Origin: Lishizhenia tianjinensis
Lineage (GTDB): Bacteria; Bacteroidota; Bacteroidia; Flavobacteriales_D; Crocinitomicaceae
Reading direction: 5' to 3'
Assembly: GCF_900116425.1 (NCBI RefSeq)
Contig: NZ_FPAS01000003.1
Span: forward strand, 124,001 to 188,000
DNA length: 64,000 nucleotides
Position numbers and translations under genes: made by a program. This document shows positions 63,480-64,000 of the stretch, in pieces. The notes below the pieces were generated by a model. It had not been told where the DNA came from, did no database searches, and was given only the letters and a program-made list of their open reading frames with translations. The stretch's first letter is position 1, and each line of letters begins with the position of its first letter.

Positions 63480-64000
63480 TCAGTTAAAGTACGCTCCTCC
63501 ATAATTGTGATGAGCTGTGTTTTTGACTCCATAATCTTTATTTACATTACCAACTCTATCAGTTTTTGCTTCATTATTTAAAATTAAACCTGAAGCCAAA
63601 GCAGCCTTGTTTTTGGAAAACTTACTCAACTCCTTTAATTGTGCCTGAATAGAACTCTTGTATAGCTTTTCTCCAAAAAGACTTACATACTTTTCTCCGC
63701 TCTTTTCAAAATTTTTCTTGAGATATTCCCATTTAGCATAGAGGTCTTCAATAAATGAGTAAAAGCTTCTATAATTATCATCAGTCCATGAATCAGTGAA
63801 ATCCTCTTTATCGTCCACAGGATTGTAAATTTTAAATCTCTTGCCATCTTCTAAGGCTTTGTTGTAGCTGGATTTAATTTTGGCTAAGCAACTATCAATT
63901 GTTTCATATATTGTTTCTTCTTTACCATAAAATCTGCCCATCAAAGTAGTGATCACAATACTTGAAACTCGATTTTCTCTATCTTGAAAATAAATATCCC
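63480..64000 (-). CDS. CD-NTase (CBASS cyclase), C-terminal part, truncated by window edge
   Basis: The frame continues beyond base 64000, so the N-terminus with the GS and DxD active site is not in view. Visible: VYF-like segment DIYFQDRENRVSSIVITTLMGRFYG, KRFKIYNPVDDKEDFTDSWTDDNYRSFYSFIEDLYAKWEYL. The PV/EDFTDSW and SSIVITTL elements are those of the SMODS/OAS-like nucleotidyltransferases of CBASS. The C-terminus ends HHNYGGAYFN, a possible conjugation tail with a GG four residues before the end. First gene seen of the CD-NTase, E2, effector operon. It makes the signal molecule on infection; product not predictable. Confidence 0.75.
   Translation of the reverse strand, partial: DIYFQDRENRVSSIVITTLMGRFYGKEETIYETIDSCLAKIKSSYNKALEDGKRFKIYNPVDDKEDFTDSWTDDNYRSFYSFIEDLYAKWEYLKKNFEKSGEKYVSLFGEKLYKSSIQAQLKELSKFSKNKAALASGLILNNEAKTDRVGNVNKDYGVKNTAHHNYGGAYFN

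Overview
The window is a piece of a Bacteroidota chromosome, most likely from a marine member of the order Flavobacteriales. The evidence is type IX secretion (T9SS) sorting domains of both the type A and the gliding-associated type B kind, TonB-dependent receptors with carboxypeptidase-like N-terminal domains, SurA-type foldases, very few Shine-Dalgarno sequences, and many start regions carrying the Bacteroidota -7 element TAnnTTTG. No tRNA, rRNA, CRISPR array or complete insertion sequence was seen.

Layout. 1-3.8 kb: the 3' part of RNase Z, MurQ, an outer-membrane protein and an unknown protein. 4.0-9.8 kb: a three-gene RND efflux operon. 9.9-19.3 kb: guaB, three overlapping genes of periplasmic foldases, a MoxR ATPase and a TonB-dependent receptor. 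19.3-23.3 kb: two surface-protein genes bracketed by two related intergenic repeat blocks. 23.3-27.5 kb (minus strand): a transglutaminase-like protein, a DinB-like protein, a lipid kinase and an LTA-synthase-like membrane sulfatase. 27.6-30.5 kb: a probable zinc uptake locus (receptor plus Cys/His-rich lipoprotein) divergent from a Fur/Zur-type regulator, with twin 13-15 bp palindromes between them. 30.5-36 kb: RmuC, SelO, a sensor kinase and a TPMT-like methyltransferase. 36-38.6 kb: an arsenic operon (ArsR, DUF6428, ArsC, ACR3) with a repeated operator.

38.8-43.2 kb is an AT-rich three-gene minus-strand operon: a C5 cytosine methyltransferase with a recombinase-type Arm DNA-binding N-terminus, a small nucleotidyltransferase-like protein, and a DUF262 (DGQQR) protein. 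It looks like an uncharacterised restriction or phage-defence system and is the best candidate for something new. 43.3-46.2 kb holds housekeeping and unknown genes. 46.2-51.7 kb is a TetR-controlled ABC/HlyD/TolC exporter whose ABC protein keeps Walker A but has lost the other nucleotide-binding motifs. 51.9-54.7 kb carries a T9SS cargo and two cupredoxin proteins that look like the two halves of a two-domain multicopper oxidase.

54.8-62.1 kb: a second RND efflux operon with its own TetR regulator and matching operators, bounded by two 126-bp direct repeats; it resembles an inserted cassette. 62.1-64.0 kb: an unknown small gene and the distal part of an E2-only CBASS antiphage operon (CD-NTase cut by the window edge, E2-like protein, four-TM membrane protein). 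The right half of the window therefore reads as accessory DNA rich in metal/toxin resistance and phage defence, set among core genes.
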